This document shows positions 1-8,052 of a stretch of 49,930 nt of DNA, piece by piece. The notes below the pieces were generated by a model that saw only the letters and a list, made by a program, of their open reading frames with translations, was not told the origin of the DNA and searched no databases. Source of the stretch: Paenibacillus amylolyticus (GTDB taxonomy: Bacteria; Bacillota; Bacilli; Paenibacillales; Paenibacillaceae); contig NZ_RIAS01000024.1 in the NCBI RefSeq assembly GCF_003719335.1, forward strand, positions 1 to 49,930, given 5' to 3'. Made by a program: the position numbers and the translations under genes. Position 1 is the first letter of the stretch. Each line of letters opens with the position of its first letter.

Positions 1-21
1 AGGATCAAACTCTCCAATAAA
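1..21 (-). rRNA. 16S rRNA, 5' end only (partial)
   Basis: Read on the minus strand, the first 21 bases end in the universal 16S start AGAGTTTGATCCT. The rest of the gene lies beyond the left edge. The mature 5' end is placed near base 21 by analogy with Bacillus 16S. Transcription runs leftward, from the tandem promoters next to bofA. Confidence 0.93.
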
Positions 22-223
22 GTTATTGAAAAGAGCGATAAGCTCATTTTGAATCTGACGAGATTAAAAATCTCATTTGCGCTCCAGTTTCCATACATCC
101 AGATGGCATGTACCAAAAACCTTCACACCATTCTGCAAGCAGAATGTTTACTCACTCGTTGTTCAGTTTTCAAAGATCAAACTTGTTTTTTCGTCACCAA
201 TTTGTCTCAGCGGCGACTTTTAT

Positions 224-253
224 AATATATCATACTTCGTTTGTTTTGGTCAA
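224..253 (-). promoter_or_regulatory. rRNA operon promoter, gene-proximal (P2-like)
   Basis: On the minus strand TTGACC (248-253) and TATATT (224-229) are separated by 18 bases. The predicted start lies about 200 bases upstream of 16S. The leader that follows holds a boxA-like CTTTGAAAAC (166-175) and a 7-bp hairpin (130-145), features usual for rRNA antitermination and processing. The exact -10 is ambiguous because the stretch is AT-rich. Confidence 0.6.
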
Positions 254-342
254 GCTTTTTTTGAAATTATTTTTGAAGTTCATAATTAACTTCATTTGTT
301 TCAAGCAAAGTGTGTAACCAAGCAAGCAAAGCAACGAGATAT

Positions 343-372
343 AATGTACCATATATCTCGCTATATAGTCAA
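343..372 (-). promoter_or_regulatory. rRNA operon promoter, upstream (P1-like)
   Basis: TTGACT (367-372) and TACATT (343-348) lie 18 bases apart on the minus strand, starting immediately after the bofA stop codon. A perfect 9-bp inverted repeat (335-343 with 352-360) covers the -10 element. Two tandem promoters are typical of rrn operons in Bacillus. Confidence 0.55.
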
Positions 373-642
373 CTACCCAAATAAAGAAATTTTCAACCCC
401 AACAACAGACCGACCCCCGGGAGTCCCAGAACAGTAACAGTACCTATTGTTGCAGGGTTTAACGGGATATAAACTCCTGTTATCCAACCTGAGTAATTTA
501 CGATATATATCCCAGCGGCGGCAAGCACCACATGAATTCCGATTGATGCAAAGATTGATAACCCTAAGCGCTTTCTAAACAAAACAAATAGCAGCGCCAA
601 CATAGAGGCAACCAATATGCTTCCCAGAATAACACTCTTCAT
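373..642 (-). CDS. bofA: Pro-sigma-K processing inhibitor BofA
   Basis: Predicted 89-residue integral membrane protein with two or three hydrophobic segments. The C-terminal signature PATIGTVTVLGLPGVGLLL is characteristic of BofA. In sporulating Bacillus, BofA sits in the outer forespore membrane with SpoIVFA and holds the SpoIVFB protease inactive, so that pro-sigma-K is not cleaved until the forespore signals. The ATG at 642 is preferred because GGAGG lies eight bases upstream; a GTG at 651 overlaps that site. It follows yaaL and immediately precedes the rRNA promoters, the same yaaL-bofA-rrn order as in B. subtilis. No terminator is seen between bofA and the rRNA promoters, so some read-through into the rRNA operon is possible. 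Confidence 0.9.
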   Translation of the reverse strand: MKSVILGSILVASMLALLFVLFRKRLGLSIFASIGIHVVLAAAGIYIVNYSGWITGVYIPLNPATIGTVTVLGLPGVGLLLGLKISLFG

Positions 643-699
643 ACACTCCACCTCCAGCTATATATAAAATCACCTGTATACTCAGCCACCTTAATTTAA

Positions 700-975
700 T
701 TACACACTAAGTTCTCGATCAGTAGCAGCCATATCTATACCGCTCAACCGTTTGGCCCGCTTCAAATGAATTTGGTATTTCCTCTCGGCCGCTTCAAGCA
801 CATAGATGGCATAATCGATCTCATCCTCTCCCAGAGCGTCCTCAAACTGTCTCATCGCACGTTCCCACTCTTGTTTAGCCTTCTGCACATCCGCATAAAC
901 CAACTCCGCCTCTAGTTCCGCCAGCTCTCTCTTTCTTCCATCCTCCAAGCTACGTTTTTTTCGCCATATCAACAT
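700..975 (-). CDS. yaaL: YaaL family protein (DUF2508)
   Basis: Small, highly charged 91-residue protein, largely alpha-helical by composition, with heptad-like Glu/Lys/Arg runs but no membrane segment or signal peptide. Length, sequence style and position between recR and bofA match YaaL (DUF2508), whose function is unknown. The ATG at 975 is chosen because a strong AAGGGAGGG lies seven bases before it; the longer open frame to 1023 has no comparable site. A terminator just upstream (1065-1092) separates it from recR, so yaaL-bofA is probably its own transcription unit. The family call rests mainly on synteny and general resemblance. Confidence 0.75.
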   Translation of the reverse strand: MLIWRKKRSLEDGRKRELAELEAELVYADVQKAKQEWERAMRQFEDALGEDEIDYAIYVLEAAERKYQIHLKRAKRLSGIDMAATDRELSV

Positions 976-1064
976 AAACACCCTCCCTTTTCCATGCGTA
1001 TAGCACACTCTCATACATATCAAGGAAGGGACAAACTTAGAACTTGGACATTTACTTTTAAAAT

Positions 1065-1092
1065 AAAAAAGAGAGAGCCCACGGCTCTCTCT
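1065..1092 (-). terminator. Rho-independent terminator after recR
   Basis: A perfect 10-bp stem (AGAGAGAGCC/GGCTCTCTCT) with a three-base loop is followed on the minus strand by a run of T. It lies about 75 bases beyond the recR stop codon. Confidence 0.88.
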
Positions 1093-1167
1093 TGCAATAT
1101 AATCAACTTATCGGATTGCCTTCTATAAGAACGTCACTCTTATCAAATTCACAAGCAACAAGATACA

Positions 1168-1767
1168 TTAGCGCATCTCCCTGCGTCCTTCCAGTGCCTT
1201 TGAAAGGGTAACTTCATCTGCATACTCCAGATCCCCACCTACGGGTAATCCATGGGCAATACGGGTAACACTAATTTCAAACGGACGCACTAGGCGGGAA
1301 ATATACATTGCCGTAGCCTCGCCCTCAATATTGGGGTTTGTCGCCAAAATCAATTCTTTTACCCGCTCATCACTCAAACGAGTCAACAGCTCTTTCAAGC
1401 GTATATCATCCGGACCAATTCCCTCCATTGGAGAAATCGCCCCCTGCAACACATGGTAGTACCCATCGAATTCCTTAGTCCGCTCCATAGCTACCAGATC
1501 TTTCGAATCTTGGACTACACAGATGACAGACACATCTCTCGACTTATCCTGACATATCCGGCAAGGGTCCGTATCTGTAATATTACAGCATACAGAACAG
1601 TAATGGAGATTACGCTTCACGCTCACGAGCGCTTTGGCAAAATCAATAACGTCATCTTCCTTCATGTTAAGCACATGAAAAGCTAAACGCGCCGCTGTCT
1701 TTGGCCCCACCCCAGGAAGACGGGTAAAGGCATCAATAAGCTTGGCTATCGGTTCAGGATAATACAA
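1168..1767 (-). CDS. recR: Recombination mediator RecR
   Basis: Full-length 199-residue RecR. It acts with RecF and RecO to load RecA onto gapped single-stranded DNA in the cytoplasm. An N-terminal helix-hairpin-helix region (LPGVGPKTAARLA) is followed by a four-cysteine zinc finger (CSVCC...DPCRIC, residues about 57-72). A Toprim domain comes next, with VVQDSKDLVAME and ATNPNIEGEATA, then a C-terminal Walker-like segment. The start is TTG at 1767, with AAGGAG ten bases upstream. It follows yaaK and dnaX in the conserved dnaX-yaaK-recR cluster, with 35 bases between yaaK and recR, and the unit ends at the terminator at 1065-1092. Confidence 0.97.
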   Translation of the reverse strand: MYYPEPIAKLIDAFTRLPGVGPKTAARLAFHVLNMKEDDVIDFAKALVSVKRNLHYCSVCCNITDTDPCRICQDKSRDVSVICVVQDSKDLVAMERTKEFDGYYHVLQGAISPMEGIGPDDIRLKELLTRLSDERVKELILATNPNIEGEATAMYISRLVRPFEISVTRIAHGLPVGGDLEYADEVTLSKALEGRREMR

Positions 1768-1802
1768 TCGGTTGAGTCTCCTTTTGACAGGATCAGTTTA
1801 TA

Positions 1803-2114
1803 TTAAAATAACCCCGGAATTTTCATGCCGCCCGTGAATTTACCCATATCCTGATTCGCAATTTCATCTGCTTTGGTTAAAGCATCATTCACAGCAGTCA
1901 TGACAAGGTCTTGAAGCATTTCAACGTCATCCGGGTCTACGGCTTCAGGCTTGATCGTAATGGAAAGCAGTTTTTTATGTCCGTTAACTTCAGCAGTTAC
2001 CACTCCGCCGCCAGAAGTTCCTTGAACCGTTTTGTCCGCGAGTTCTTCCTGCGCCTTCAGCATTTGCTCCTGCATTTTCTTCACTTGTTTCATCATTTGG
2101 TTCATGTTATTCAT
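1803..2114 (-). CDS. yaaK: YbaB/EbfC family nucleoid-associated protein
   Basis: 103-residue protein with a Met/Gln/Lys-rich N-terminal helix (QMMKQVKKMQEQMLKAQEEL) and a conserved core (GGGVVTAEVNGHKKLLSI) ending in GMKIPGLF, the hallmark of the YbaB/EbfC family. Members form tweezer-like homodimers that bind DNA and associate with the nucleoid. An ATG lies three codons further upstream, but it abuts the GGAG site. The ATG at 2114 has the site nine bases away and is preferred. It sits between dnaX and recR, as in most bacteria, which suggests a link to replication or repair. The exact role is unsettled in the family. Confidence 0.95.
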   Translation of the reverse strand: MNNMNQMMKQVKKMQEQMLKAQEELADKTVQGTSGGGVVTAEVNGHKKLLSITIKPEAVDPDDVEMLQDLVMTAVNDALTKADEIANQDMGKFTGGMKIPGLF

Positions 2115-2171
2115 ATCCGTCATCTCCTTTAATATAGTTATCTCAAATTATACACATCACTTCGTAATGTA

Positions 2172-3917
2172 CTACTCTTTAATGACTACGAGATCTTCCC
2201 CAAATAACTGAATAGCTTCATCAATCCAAGGCTGTTTATCGCCTGAACCACCGTCTTCATGCTCCGGTTCAAGCTTAAAATCCTCCTTTGGCGTTTCAGA
2301 AGCTCCTTCCATCGCACCCGTCCAGTCTCTAAGCATCATCGTCACAAGTCGAGCCGGACGCCCAAGCTGTTCGGAAAGTACCCGCTCAATGACATCACGA
2401 TTCGCCTGTTTCTCCGTCGTTTCACGGTGGATGTTGTTCTTAAAAGCAACCAGCACATTATCTTCGAGAAGCGAAACTGGCTCTCCATCCATAAACCAGG
2501 CATGAACCGTAACCTTCTCCTCTTTGACACGTTGCAAAATCTGGCTCCACTTTTTACTGATTTCGGCGAATTCGGGAGATCCTTTGCGAGCAATATATTG
2601 ATCCAAATTTGCTGGAAGCTTCACCGGGGCGTTAGCCCTTGACATTGGCGCACGTGTTGCCGGTCGTGCAGGAGCATTTGAAGCCGCATCCCCACCCGAA
2701 AGACCACTCTTGAGCGCCCGATCAAGCTTTTTCTCCAACTCAGCAAGTTGCTGTTTCAATCGGTTGATCTCTCCAGCATCAGCAGGTGCTGAAGGAGAAG
2801 GCACCCCAGCCGATGAAGCCACTCCTCCCGAAGCCGGGATACTACACAGTTTAAGCAAAGCCACTTCAAATAATGTCTGGGGCTGAACCGCATATTTCAT
2901 CTCACTCTGGTACCGATTCAGCGTATCGATCATCTGAAACAACTGTTCCTTCGTAAACGATTCCGCCATATCTCGAAACGATTCCGGGTTCAACACCCGA
3001 TCCGTCAGTTTGTCCGCATCTGGCACCATTTTGATCATCAGCAAATCCCGGAAATAATAGAGCAGATTCTCCATACATTTGTCTGCACTCTTGCCTTCAT
3101 GCATAAAGCCTTCGATCATCTGCAAAATATGACCGACATCCCCTTTGAGCAAGGAGGATGCGAGCTTAGCAAATTGTTCTGAAGGAATACCGCCTGTCAT
3201 ATCCATAACCTGCTGGTACGTTACTCGCCCATCGGTAAATGATGAGATTTGATCCAGCACACTAAGCGCATCCCTCATCCCGCCATCAGATAGACGGGCA
3301 ATGTACTGAAGCGCATCTTGATCCGCTTCCATCCCTTCCTGTTCACAGATCAAAGCCAATCTGGCTGTCTGTTCTTCCAGAGATACACGGCGAAAATCAA
3401 ATCGCTGACAGCGCGATATAATGGTAGCAGGCAGACGATGCGGTTCTGTCGTTGCCAAAATAAACATCACATGTGGCGGCGGCTCTTCCAGTGTTTTGAG
3501 CAAAGCATTGAACGCCTCTGTCGTCAACATGTGCACTTCATCAATAATATAAACCTTCTGCCGGACTTCGGTAGGGGCATATTTCACCTTTTCCCGAAGA
3601 TCACGGATCTCCTCGACGCCTCGATTGGATGCAGCATCAATCTCCTGCACATCCATAACAGCGCCGTTCGTAATTCGGCGGCAAGCCTCACATTCGTTAC
3701 AAGGTTCAGTTGCAGGTCCGCGTTCACAGTTTACAGCTTTGGCCAATATTTTGGCCGCACTTGTCTTCCCCGTCCCTCGGGGACCGCTAAACAAATAAGC
3801 ATGGGAGGTCCGCTGTTCACGAATCGCGTTCTGCAAGGTCTGAATAATATGTTGTTGTCCCACCATATCCTGGAACGACTGAGGACGCCACGCCCGGTAT
3901 AACGCGATATGCTCCAT
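2172..3917 (-). CDS. dnaX: DNA polymerase III subunit gamma/tau
   Basis: 581-residue clamp-loader ATPase. It drives loading of the beta clamp and tethers the replicative polymerase to the helicase. N-terminal AAA+ domain: Walker A GPRGTGKTS, a zinc-binding set of cysteines (CERGPATEPCNECEAC), DEVHMLTTEAFNALLKTLEE and the arginine-finger region SRCQRFDF. Domain III is followed by an Ala/Pro/Ser-rich linker at about residues 365-435 and a tau-type C-terminal domain. The ATG at 3917 is preceded by AGGAAGG. I did not recognise a slippery frameshift site of the E. coli type, but did not search exhaustively. The SRP RNA gene lies just upstream on the same strand, as in B. subtilis. Confidence 0.97.
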   Translation of the reverse strand: MEHIALYRAWRPQSFQDMVGQQHIIQTLQNAIREQRTSHAYLFSGPRGTGKTSAAKILAKAVNCERGPATEPCNECEACRRITNGAVMDVQEIDAASNRGVEEIRDLREKVKYAPTEVRQKVYIIDEVHMLTTEAFNALLKTLEEPPPHVMFILATTEPHRLPATIISRCQRFDFRRVSLEEQTARLALICEQEGMEADQDALQYIARLSDGGMRDALSVLDQISSFTDGRVTYQQVMDMTGGIPSEQFAKLASSLLKGDVGHILQMIEGFMHEGKSADKCMENLLYYFRDLLMIKMVPDADKLTDRVLNPESFRDMAESFTKEQLFQMIDTLNRYQSEMKYAVQPQTLFEVALLKLCSIPASGGVASSAGVPSPSAPADAGEINRLKQQLAELEKKLDRALKSGLSGGDAASNAPARPATRAPMSRANAPVKLPANLDQYIARKGSPEFAEISKKWSQILQRVKEEKVTVHAWFMDGEPVSLLEDNVLVAFKNNIHRETTEKQANRDVIERVLSEQLGRPARLVTMMLRDWTGAMEGASETPKEDFKLEPEHEDGGSGDKQPWIDEAIQLFGEDLVVIKE

Positions 3918-4038
3918 GATGCGTTACCTTCCTTCCACTTCGCATTCGAGTCCGTTGTCGTCACCCCATTATACTATATTCCAGAGTGAATCCAAACTTT
4001 ATCTGACTCATTTCATGCGCAGTTTTTTTCAACATATC

Positions 4039-4075
4039 AAAAAAGACCCCTGCATTCATACTGATGCAAAGGTCT
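4039..4075 (-). terminator. Terminator of the SRP RNA gene
   Basis: On the minus strand a stem formed by AGACC..TGCAT and ATGCA..GGTCT, with a two-base mismatch, is followed by at least six T residues. It begins about 15 bases past the mature 3' end of the SRP RNA. Confidence 0.85.
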
Positions 4076-4090
4076 CTACATTTAAAAAGT

Positions 4091-4366
4091 TAAGCCGTGC
4101 ACCTGCTATCGATATTTGCGATCCAAGCGGCACCCCTGAACAATAGCTCGGGCTAGGCAACCCTCCGGCACAAGAGTGGTCTCACTTATGGCTGCTTCCT
4201 TCCGGACCTGACCAGGTTCATGAGTACTCATTGCGGAGGACCCAACCGTCAACACCACGTTCAGGGACCAAACCTCACATCGACAAAACCTCTAACAGGA
4301 ATTCAACCTCGCTATAGCGGATTGCGAGTTACAGGGCACCGCTACCTCCCCATCTAGCACGGTAAG
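4091..4366 (-). ncRNA. scr: Signal recognition particle RNA (Bacillus large type, scRNA)
   Basis: The minus-strand transcript of about 275 nt starts with TCTTACCGTGCTAG and GGGGAGGTAGCGGTGCCCTG. It carries the conserved SRP helix 8 core (GGTCCGGAAGGAAGCAGCC, near 4192-4210) and ends in AGGTGCACGG. The termini are complementary (ACCGTGC with GCACGG), forming the Alu-domain closing stem typical of the long Bacillus scRNA. With Ffh it targets membrane and secreted proteins to the translocon. Position directly upstream of dnaX matches B. subtilis. Ends are accurate to a few bases. Confidence 0.95.
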
Positions 4367-4370
4367 AAAT

Positions 4371-4399
4371 AGTATAACGCAAGGTAGTCCAAAATGCAA
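4371..4399 (-). promoter_or_regulatory. SRP RNA promoter (sigma-A)
   Basis: TTGCAT (4394-4399) and TATACT (4371-4376) on the minus strand have exactly 17 bases between them and lie about seven bases before the RNA 5' end. Confidence 0.82.
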
Positions 4400-4442
4400 C
4401 CGGCTGGAAAATGGAAACCACTTGCTTCTCTGCATAAGTAAC

Positions 4443-4470
4443 TAAAAACCCCTGCCAAAATAGCAGGGGT
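4443..4470 (-). terminator. Terminator after rpmE
   Basis: A perfect 8-bp stem (ACCCCTGC/GCAGGGGT) with a short loop is followed by TTTTAG on the minus strand, about 45 bases after the rpmE stop. Confidence 0.85.
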
Positions 4471-4513
4471 GATTGGGATACAATAATTAGACAATTCACA
4501 AGGAATTGTACGA

Positions 4514-4711
4514 TTAGATTCCGTATTTCTTTTTGAAACGATCCACACGGCCGCCAGCATCGATAAACTTCTGTTTACCTGTGAAGAACGGGTGGCACGC
4601 GGAGCAAATCTCTACACGAAGTCCGTCTTTAACCGAACCAGTCTCAAAAGTATTACCGCATGCGCAGGATACTTGACCAATCGTGTATTTAGGATGAATT
4701 GCTTCTTTCAT
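4514..4711 (-). CDS. rpmE: 50S ribosomal protein L31, zinc-binding form
   Basis: 65-residue L31 of the large ribosomal subunit. It is the cysteine-containing (zinc) type: CAC at residues 16-18 and CSAC at 36-39 form the metal site. The C-terminus GGRVDRFKKKYGI is typical. Zinc-containing L31 is known in Bacillus to be replaced by a cysteine-free paralogue when zinc is scarce; no such paralogue is in this window. In B. subtilis rpmE lies directly downstream of rho. Here a radical SAM gene separates the two. It has its own terminator at 4443-4470. Confidence 0.97.
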   Translation of the reverse strand: MKEAIHPKYTIGQVSCACGNTFETGSVKDGLRVEICSACHPFFTGKQKFIDAGGRVDRFKKKYGI

Positions 4712-4814
4712 TACCTTTCACCTCTTTCCGCCCTGAGCCTCAAGCGGACCCAGAGTAAATGGCACAACACAGCAGATTATAACACGGCCTAAACCCGGTT
4801 GCAATCTAATTCAT

Positions 4815-6089
4815 TCAAGAGGTAATCAGCTTTTTAGGGCGAGCCATCCCTGCTGGTGGAACATGCGTATACGACCCGATGACAACATCCGGCAACTCTT
4901 CCGCAAAAATCTCCAGCATCTGCTTCATTCCCAAAATATCGCCCTTTGCCGGTGGAATTAACTCCAAATAGCTCTCCGGGTCTATATTCAGGTTACGCAT
5001 CTGAATCAATCGCAGGTTGGTGCGGCGTGCAAATTCAATCATTGCCTCAATCTCTTCCTCACGATCCGTTACACCCGGGAAGATTAAATAGTTAATGGAA
5101 GTATATACTCCCTGCTCTGCAGCGTACTTCATGGACTTTTCCACATTAGCCAGTGTATATCCACGAGGTTTGTAATATGCGTTGTAATGGTCATCCAGTG
5201 CACTGATCGTACTCACACGCATCAGATCCAGCCCTGCATCCACAATGCCGCGAATATGATCATTCAAGCCAGCATTGGTATTGATGTTGATATACCCCAT
5301 ATCCGTAATGGAGCGCACTTCGCGAATAGCTTCGATAATCAGCTTGGCTTGTGTGGAAGGTTCCCCCTCACATCCCTGTCCGAAGCTAATAATAGATTCA
5401 GGTGTTTTCAGATGTTCCAGCATCACTTCAACGATCTCGTCCACACGAGGACGGAAATTCATCCGTGTCTGCGGTGATACAAAACCACTGTCATCCGGCT
5501 GTTCAGAGATACAACCAAAACAGCCAGCATTACATGAGTACGATACAGGAACGCCACCTTCCCAGCGATTCAAGAATGTGTTGGAAGACGTCAGACACTC
5601 ATAACCCAATGCACAGTTGGACAGGTGGGTGTACAATCGGTTCTCTGGATACTTCTCCGTAAACCGTTTAACACCGGAGCGCACATCGTCACGATCACAG
5701 TTCATCGGATTCCACTTCTCCGGAATATCGGACTGGGAAGCCGTAACGTAGAACCCTCCATCTTTCCAAACGACAGCCGAGTATCCAAACAACGGCAGCT
5801 TGTATTCCTTATCCGTTTTTACATAACCCGGCAAACAAAGACGCGTAAAACCTTGCGGCAATAGTGCACCTACGGCTTGTGTATCACTCGACAAAGGCAA
5901 CATCTCGCCTGTATCCGGGTCCATACCAATAGGACGGGTGCTTGGAAGACCAACCAATGTTGCACCATCCGGCAGAGGAATCAACTCATCCTCCATTATC
6001 TCCACAATCATATCTCCGCTGCGGGCGAGTCCGTACAGGGAAGGATGATCAAAAACATTGCCTTTTTCATCTGCGTATACTAAATACAT
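4815..6089 (-). CDS. Radical SAM protein of unknown function
   Basis: 424-residue predicted cytoplasmic enzyme. A radical SAM motif CNAGCFGC places the [4Fe-4S] cysteines at 186, 190 and 193, and GQGCEGEPS follows in the barrel. Unusually, about 180 residues precede the motif, including extra cysteines at 85, 131, 159 and 165 that might bind a second cluster or metal. The C-terminal half (MGYININTNAGL, LMRVSTISALDD, YLIFPGVTDREEE) resembles the TIM barrel of radical SAM enzymes. The ATG at 6089 follows GAGGAG by six bases. The substrate is not recognisable. It lies between rho and rpmE with no clear terminator on the rho side, so it may be transcribed with rho. Confidence 0.85.
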   Translation of the reverse strand: MYLVYADEKGNVFDHPSLYGLARSGDMIVEIMEDELIPLPDGATLVGLPSTRPIGMDPDTGEMLPLSSDTQAVGALLPQGFTRLCLPGYVKTDKEYKLPLFGYSAVVWKDGGFYVTASQSDIPEKWNPMNCDRDDVRSGVKRFTEKYPENRLYTHLSNCALGYECLTSSNTFLNRWEGGVPVSYSCNAGCFGCISEQPDDSGFVSPQTRMNFRPRVDEIVEVMLEHLKTPESIISFGQGCEGEPSTQAKLIIEAIREVRSITDMGYININTNAGLNDHIRGIVDAGLDLMRVSTISALDDHYNAYYKPRGYTLANVEKSMKYAAEQGVYTSINYLIFPGVTDREEEIEAMIEFARRTNLRLIQMRNLNIDPESYLELIPPAKGDILGMKQMLEIFAEELPDVVIGSYTHVPPAGMARPKKLITS

Positions 6090-6227
6090 GATGTTCTCCT
6101 CACATCTATTGGGTTAAACCTGACGACGAGTATATTATATTGCAGTCAGTACATAGTATAGTCACCCACATCATTATCTTACAACGATTATGGCTACGTT
6201 ATACGAATCCAAACTGCAATTCAAATG

Positions 6228-7553
6228 TTAATTCGATGTTCCTGATGTAGCCGTTTGTCTTGGGGAACGGCGAGTTGTCGTCGTTCCAGCATTGCTGGAG
6301 GGCGCATTTCCAGCCGCATCAAACGCAGCCAGGAACTCGGCATTCGTTTTACTGTTGCGTAGTTTCTTCAGGAAACCTTCAACGAAGTCATGGGAATCAT
6401 TCATATTTTTACGAATAGCCCAGATCGTATCCAGCTCTTCCTTGCTAAGCAGTACCTCTTCACGGCGTGTACCGGAACGGCGAATATCGATGGCAGGGAA
6501 AATACGGCGTTCAGCCAATTTGCGATCCAGATGAAGCTCCATATTACCCGTACCTTTAAATTCTTCATAAATGATGTCATCCATACGTGATCCCGTATCA
6601 ATCAACGCTGTTGCCAAAATGGTCAAACTGCCGCCTTCCTCTACATTACGAGCAGAACCAAAGAAACGCTTTGGACGATGGAATGCTGCTGGATCAATAC
6701 CACCACTTAGTGTACGTCCAGATGGCGGAATCACCAGGTTATACGCACGGGCCAGACGTGTAATACTATCCAGCAAAATAACGACATCCTTTTTGGCTTC
6801 GACCAAACGCAGTGCACGCTCCAGCACCAGTTCCGCTACTTTAATATGATTCTCGGGCAGCTCATCAAACGTGGAAGCAACAACTTCCCCTTTTACCGAA
6901 CGAGACATATCCGTTACTTCTTCTGGACGTTCATCAATCAACAGGACAAAAAGTTCAATTTCTGGATTGTTAGTTGAGATGCTGTTGGCAATTTCTTTGA
7001 GGAGAAGCGTTTTACCGGCTTTGGGAGGTGCTACGATCAATCCACGTTGTCCCAACCCTACAGGGGCAAGCACATCCATAATACGTGTGGATAAATGGCT
7101 CGGGGATGTTTCAAGAACCAGTTTCTTCTGCGGATACAGTGGGGTTAATGCCGGGAAATGAAGTCTCTCCGCAGCCGCCGATGGATTCTCACCATTTACA
7201 GCGTTAACTTGCAATAAACCGAAATATCTCTCATTTTCTTTTGGCGTGCGACACTTACCTGATACAAGGTCACCCGTCCGTAAATCAAACTTGCGAATCT
7301 GTGAAGCCGAGATATAAATATCTTCTGTACTTGGTAAATAGTTGATTGGCCTCAAAAAGCCGTAACCTTCAGGTAAAATCTCGAGCACACCCTGCATAAA
7401 CATCAAACCACTTTGTTCCGCTTGTGCACGGAGTATAGCAAAGATTAATTCTTTCTTTTTAAGGGTCCCGTAATAAGGAATCTGGTATTTTTTCGCCAGC
7501 TTATAGAGGTCCGTTAATTTCATTTCTTCCAAATCGGAAATTTGCAGATCCAT
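6228..7553 (-). CDS. rho: Transcription termination factor Rho
   Basis: 441-residue Rho hexameric RNA helicase that ends untranslated transcripts. N-terminal helical domain (DLEEMKLTDLYKLAKKY), cold-shock-like RNA-binding fold (GVLEILPEGYGFLRP; YISASQIRKFDLRTGD), then the RecA-type ATPase with Walker A APPKAGKTLLLKEIA, the Q-loop region SITRLARAYN and the R-loop GGSLTILATALIDTGS. The C-terminus adds a Ser/Thr/Arg-rich tail of about 25 residues. The ATG at 7553 is preceded by AGGTGG. murA lies upstream, radical SAM and rpmE downstream, broadly as in B. subtilis (murZ-rho-rpmE). Confidence 0.97.
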   Translation of the reverse strand: MDLQISDLEEMKLTDLYKLAKKYQIPYYGTLKKKELIFAILRAQAEQSGLMFMQGVLEILPEGYGFLRPINYLPSTEDIYISASQIRKFDLRTGDLVSGKCRTPKENERYFGLLQVNAVNGENPSAAAERLHFPALTPLYPQKKLVLETSPSHLSTRIMDVLAPVGLGQRGLIVAPPKAGKTLLLKEIANSISTNNPEIELFVLLIDERPEEVTDMSRSVKGEVVASTFDELPENHIKVAELVLERALRLVEAKKDVVILLDSITRLARAYNLVIPPSGRTLSGGIDPAAFHRPKRFFGSARNVEEGGSLTILATALIDTGSRMDDIIYEEFKGTGNMELHLDRKLAERRIFPAIDIRRSGTRREEVLLSKEELDTIWAIRKNMNDSHDFVEGFLKKLRNSKTNAEFLAAFDAAGNAPSSNAGTTTTRRSPRQTATSGTSN

Positions 7554-8052
7554 ATAATAACCACCTATTCAATTAATGAGTCCGTGAAATGGATAGTTTC
7601 GTTAGCTAATTCAAGCTATAGAAAGCAGTTCTAACCACAATCTCTTCTATCCATTGTACGGAATGTAACCGTTATAATGCAAATACCTGTCTTGGTGTGT
7701 AATTTTCCGGGTGGAATGGCCATTACATGGCATAATCCTTAATGAGTGAACTCCAAACATGGGGCGATCGATCCGGGAAGACCGGCTATGAAGCGCAGGT
7801 TCAAACAAATCCGGGGATTGGAGAAAGGGAATGATTTTCAAAAACAATATAAGGAATGATGTGTTCATAAAGCCTTATGATGTTTATTTCAAAAAAAGAC
7901 CCTCCGGAACAAGAACCTGTTACAGTTCATCATATCCGGAAGAAAATGCAAAATCTATTAGAATAGTTTACCCCATTCTACTATAGGTTATGCAGCATCG
8001 CTATAAAACACGCTTCAAGCGGAATATTTACGATGCTGCCTAGTTGAAATCC
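7554..8052. other. Intergenic region between murA and rho
   Basis: About 500 bases without a convincing gene. It holds a 9-bp inverted repeat (7992-8000 with 8031-8039) without a T-run, the likely murA terminator (7891-7940), and roughly 330 bases upstream of rho that presumably include its promoter and leader. A short minus-strand open frame at 7647-7868 has no ribosome site and looks like chance. Confidence 0.6.
7891..7940 (-). terminator. Probable terminator after murA
   Basis: On the minus strand TCCGGA pairs with TCCGGA, with a nested GAAC/GTTC, and GGGTCTTTTTTTG follows. The stem is interrupted, so strength is uncertain. Confidence 0.5.

Noticed and set aside
7647..7868. 73-codon minus-strand open frame between murA and rho
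   Set aside because: No ribosome site, no recognisable protein pattern, sits just beyond the probable murA terminator.
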